A DNA stretch of 64,000 nucleotides, from the NCBI GenBank assembly GCA_910574965.1, contig CAJTDB010000013.1, positions 1 to 64,000 on the forward strand, in the 5' to 3' direction. Below, one piece after another: positions 61,644 to 64,000 of the stretch (its first letter is position 1; every line of letters begins with the position of its first letter). A model generated the notes under the pieces. The model did no database searches and was not told the origin of the DNA. It saw only the letters and a program-made list of their open reading frames with translations. The position numbers and the translations under genes are program-made. The DNA is from Lachnospiraceae bacterium. Its GTDB lineage: Bacteria; Bacillota; Clostridia; Lachnospirales; Lachnospiraceae.

Positions 61644-64000
61644 ATAAAAAGAATTATGGCATTCCTGCTCTGTCTGGTGCTTTTGGTGTGCAGCAGCAAC
61701 AGTTCGGCGTTTATCGGCAGCCTGAAAGCAGCCGGAACGGAAGAAACGGCGGATGCGCAGTTGGATACAGACACGGTAGAGATTGAAGTAGAGCCGGCAG
61801 AAGCATCAGAGGAAGCGCCTGCAGAAGCAGTGCCGGAAGAAACGGTTCAGGAATCGCCGGCAGATACGGCGGAACCGCCGGCAGAGGAGATCCCGGAAGC
61901 ACCGGCCGATAGTGAAGCGGCGCCGGATCAGCCGTCAGCAGATGAAAATGTACCGCCGGCAGAGGCGCCTTCGGCAGATGAAGATCAGCCGCCGGTTCAA
62001 ACGCTGCCGCCGGAAGAAGATACCTTGACGGACCAGACACCATCGGACCAGCCGTCAGCGGATGAAGATATACTACAGACCGAAGAAGAACTTCCGAATG
62101 AAAATACGCCGACGGATACGGAGGTGCCGGAAGGAACAGAGCCGGTACCGGAAGAACCGGCAGCAGATGCAGAGATTCCTGAACTGCCGATGGATGAGAC
62201 TTTGGATGAGACTGTTTGGACCGAAGAAGAACAGCAGCAGATCGAAGAAGTGACTGCCCTGATCAAAGCATTGCCTTCCATGGAAGAGGCGGCAGAGAAG
62301 ATGGCGGAACTAGAAGAAGACGAAGAAGGAATGGCGGCCTGGTATGAGGCGTTGTTCGGACAGATCACAGAAGCACAGCAGGCTTATGATGCACTGACGC
62401 AGGCACAGCAGGAAGAGGTGGGAAATACAGAAAAGCTGCTGTACTGGGCCGCATGGATGGAAGAGGCCGCCCTGCTTGATGAGGAACAGGGAGAATGTCT
62501 CAGCGAAACATATGTAGACAATATTGTAATCAAAAATATTGCAGATGGGGCAGGAGAATTTGATGTGCTTCATCAGCACAGTGAATCATGCCGGGAAGAC
62601 GGAAAAACATGCGAAATAAAAGTATATGCGGAAAATGATCCGGGAATTGATACAAGTCCTGATAACAGGCGTGTCAGGACATTTGATGCGGTTACATATG
62701 AATTTCTAATCAACATGAGAAGCTGGGATGAAAAGAAAACCTATGCCGAAGCCAACGTGAAGATGGAGGTTTTGCTGCCGGTAAGCAAAGAGGAGGCAGA
62801 GTTTGACCTTACAGCCATGGGATGGATGGAAAATCCGGAAATCCGTGAGGAAGAACGGGAGATCAGCATTGACGGAGAAACAGTGATGAAAACCTGTCAG
62901 GTTTTGACTGGTTACAGACATTTGACTCCGGCTGGCGGCAATCCGTCAGTTGTTCCGGGAAGCTTTGGAAATAATGTGGTCATAAATGTGAAGCGTATGA
63001 AAAATGGTACGTCCCTTCAGCCGGTTTTCAGTGCAGTTATGGCAGAAGGCTGGCAGGAAGATGAGCCATGTCCCAATGAAGAACATACAGAGATAGAAAA
63101 GAAAAGTGTCACTGCAGATAAAGTGACTGTGACTGCCGCACCGAAATACAATATCCAGATAGATGGAAGCGGTACATACAAAGATACTTTTGATTTTGCG
63201 TCCGGAAATGAAAAGGCTGCAAACAAAGGGATCGGCAACATCCCCGGCCGTCTGATGAAGATCGGCGTCACACTTCAGTTGTATAACGATAATGCAGCAA
63301 AAGGATTGAAAGGAATCGAACTCCCGGATCCGGGAAGTCCCATTGAGTTCGACCTGGAGCTTAATTCCAAATATCAGGATCAGGATGCAAAAGAGTACGG
63401 AGCACTTTTATGGAGCTTCGGCAGAAATTACAGCGTTGGTTATAATAACAACAATGATACGGACGGCCGTCTGCTCAAAGATAATCTGGGCTGCGCTCCT
63501 TTTGCTCCGTATGATTACAGCGCAGGAGATACCTATCTGGATCATGCCTGCTATAACAGCGGTCAGTGGTATGCCAGCCAGGAGGGAAACAAGATTCATG
63601 TAAAGGTGTGGGACTGGGAGATCGATCTGGATCATATGCCAACCAGAAACGGCGACAGATGGAGTGATGTGTACGGACCGAATATTGGCTGCTTTTCATC
63701 CGGTCAGATGTGGATCCTTCAGCCTTTCGCCAAAAAGAACAGCACTTATGAACCGGGGCCTGACGGGCCGGAGTTTGAGATTGTAAACGAGAAAGGCACA
63801 GGAAGCTTTTCCACCAATATAGAAGCAAAAAATCTGACGGTTACGGTAAACGGGCAGACCATGAAAGAGGAAAACGGTGAGATTCATCAGATGGTAACGA
63901 AGGATGACCGCGAAGCCTATACCCTTGAACTGACTCTTCAAGGCGGTCTGCAGAACCGGATCCGTTATGCGGGTCCTGGCTATGAAAAAGAGTCGGGAGA
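61629..64000 (+). CDS. Large surface adhesin of a third pilus locus (cut by window end)
   Basis: At least 790 codons open to the window edge. A signal peptide (about 1-36, 'IMAFLLCLVLLVCSSNSSAF') is followed by a Pro/Glu/Ala/Asp-rich stalk (about 40-195), a charged helical segment (about 200-290) and then beta-rich, aromatic sequence with 'YVDNIVIKNIADGAGEF' and, near 590-690, Cys-containing 'CAPFAPYDYSAGDTYLDHACY'. The N-terminal layout is that of the locus A and B adhesins, but the body shows no clear similarity. AGGAGGAGAG ribosome site. Sorting signal and pilin genes are expected beyond the window. Confidence 0.82.
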   Translation, partial: MKNSRIKRIMAFLLCLVLLVCSSNSSAFIGSLKAAGTEETADAQLDTDTVEIEVEPAEASEEAPAEAVPEETVQESPADTAEPPAEEIPEAPADSEAAPDQPSADENVPPAEAPSADEDQPPVQTLPPEEDTLTDQTPSDQPSADEDILQTEEELPNENTPTDTEVPEGTEPVPEEPAADAEIPELPMDETLDETVWTEEEQQQIEEVTALIKALPSMEEAAEKMAELEEDEEGMAAWYEALFGQITEAQQAYDALTQAQQEEVGNTEKLLYWAAWMEEAALLDEEQGECLSETYVDNIVIKNIADGAGEFDVLHQHSESCREDGKTCEIKVYAENDPGIDTSPDNRRVRTFDAVTYEFLINMRSWDEKKTYAEANVKMEVLLPVSKEEAEFDLTAMGWMENPEIREEEREISIDGETVMKTCQVLTGYRHLTPAGGNPSVVPGSFGNNVVINVKRMKNGTSLQPVFSAVMAEGWQEDEPCPNEEHTEIEKKSVTADKVTVTAAPKYNIQIDGSGTYKDTFDFASGNEKAANKGIGNIPGRLMKIGVTLQLYNDNAAKGLKGIELPDPGSPIEFDLELNSKYQDQDAKEYGALLWSFGRNYSVGYNNNNDTDGRLLKDNLGCAPFAPYDYSAGDTYLDHACYNSGQWYASQEGNKIHVKVWDWEIDLDHMPTRNGDRWSDVYGPNIGCFSSGQMWILQPFAKKNSTYEPGPDGPEFEIVNEKGTGSFSTNIEAKNLTVTVNGQTMKEENGEIHQMVTKDDREAYTLELTLQGGLQNRIRYAGPGYEKESG

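Overview
The window looks like a chromosomal segment of a gut Clostridia, most probably Lachnospiraceae. This is inferred from AGGAGG-type ribosome sites, frequent GTG starts, LPSTG-anchored Cna-B pilins with paired class C sortases, and a clostridial V-type ATPase operon. The genus cannot be fixed from the sequence alone.

Layout. (1) 374-21191 is pilus locus A: an unanchored giant adhesin, an LPNSG adhesin, an LPSTG major pilin, two class C sortases, an anchorless pilin-like protein, two TasA/camelysin-like proteins with SipW-type signal peptides, a SipW-type signal peptidase, a VQTGD-tailed surface protein and a MucBP membrane protein. A BTAD regulator and a small protein follow (21294-23016). 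(2) 23111-25859 is a decayed AT-rich defence/mobile remnant that also holds an apparently intact type I toxin-antitoxin module. (3) 26234-38812 is housekeeping: metA, sua5, upp, a dCMP deaminase and a nine-gene V-type ATPase operon with Na+-type residues in the K ring. (4) 38921-40323 is a tyrosine recombinase gene between inverted copies of a 12-7-12 palindromic site. Just inside the left site a consensus promoter points outward; inversion would aim it at the next two genes, a small 'WQG' protein and a BTAD regulator (40366-42092). (5) 42114-44791 holds an anti-sigma-like protein, a sigma factor, a degenerate GGDEF protein and a signal peptidase I. (6) 44994-58929 is pilus locus B, gene for gene parallel to A, followed by its own WQG-BTAD pair (59155-60892). 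(7) 61116 to the window end opens a third locus: a short WQG gene and a large adhesin cut by the edge.

How the parts may work together (inference). Three BTAD proteins each end in a GGDEF-like domain without the GGDEF motif, and each is encoded next to a WQG small protein; two shorter WQG proteins open the adhesin operons of loci B and C. The promoters before those two operons carry 7-bp direct repeats with an 11-bp period ending exactly 8 bp before the -10 box, the geometry known for SARP/BTAD activators. This suggests a phase-variable regulatory circuit controlling the pili.

Separately, six intergenic loci carry long nested hairpins that share end sequences (CAGCA at the left, TGCGGAACTTTAA or a variant at the right) but have different, compensating stems. 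All face the same way as transcription, sit just upstream of a gene start, and four are in tandem. I recognise no described family for them.
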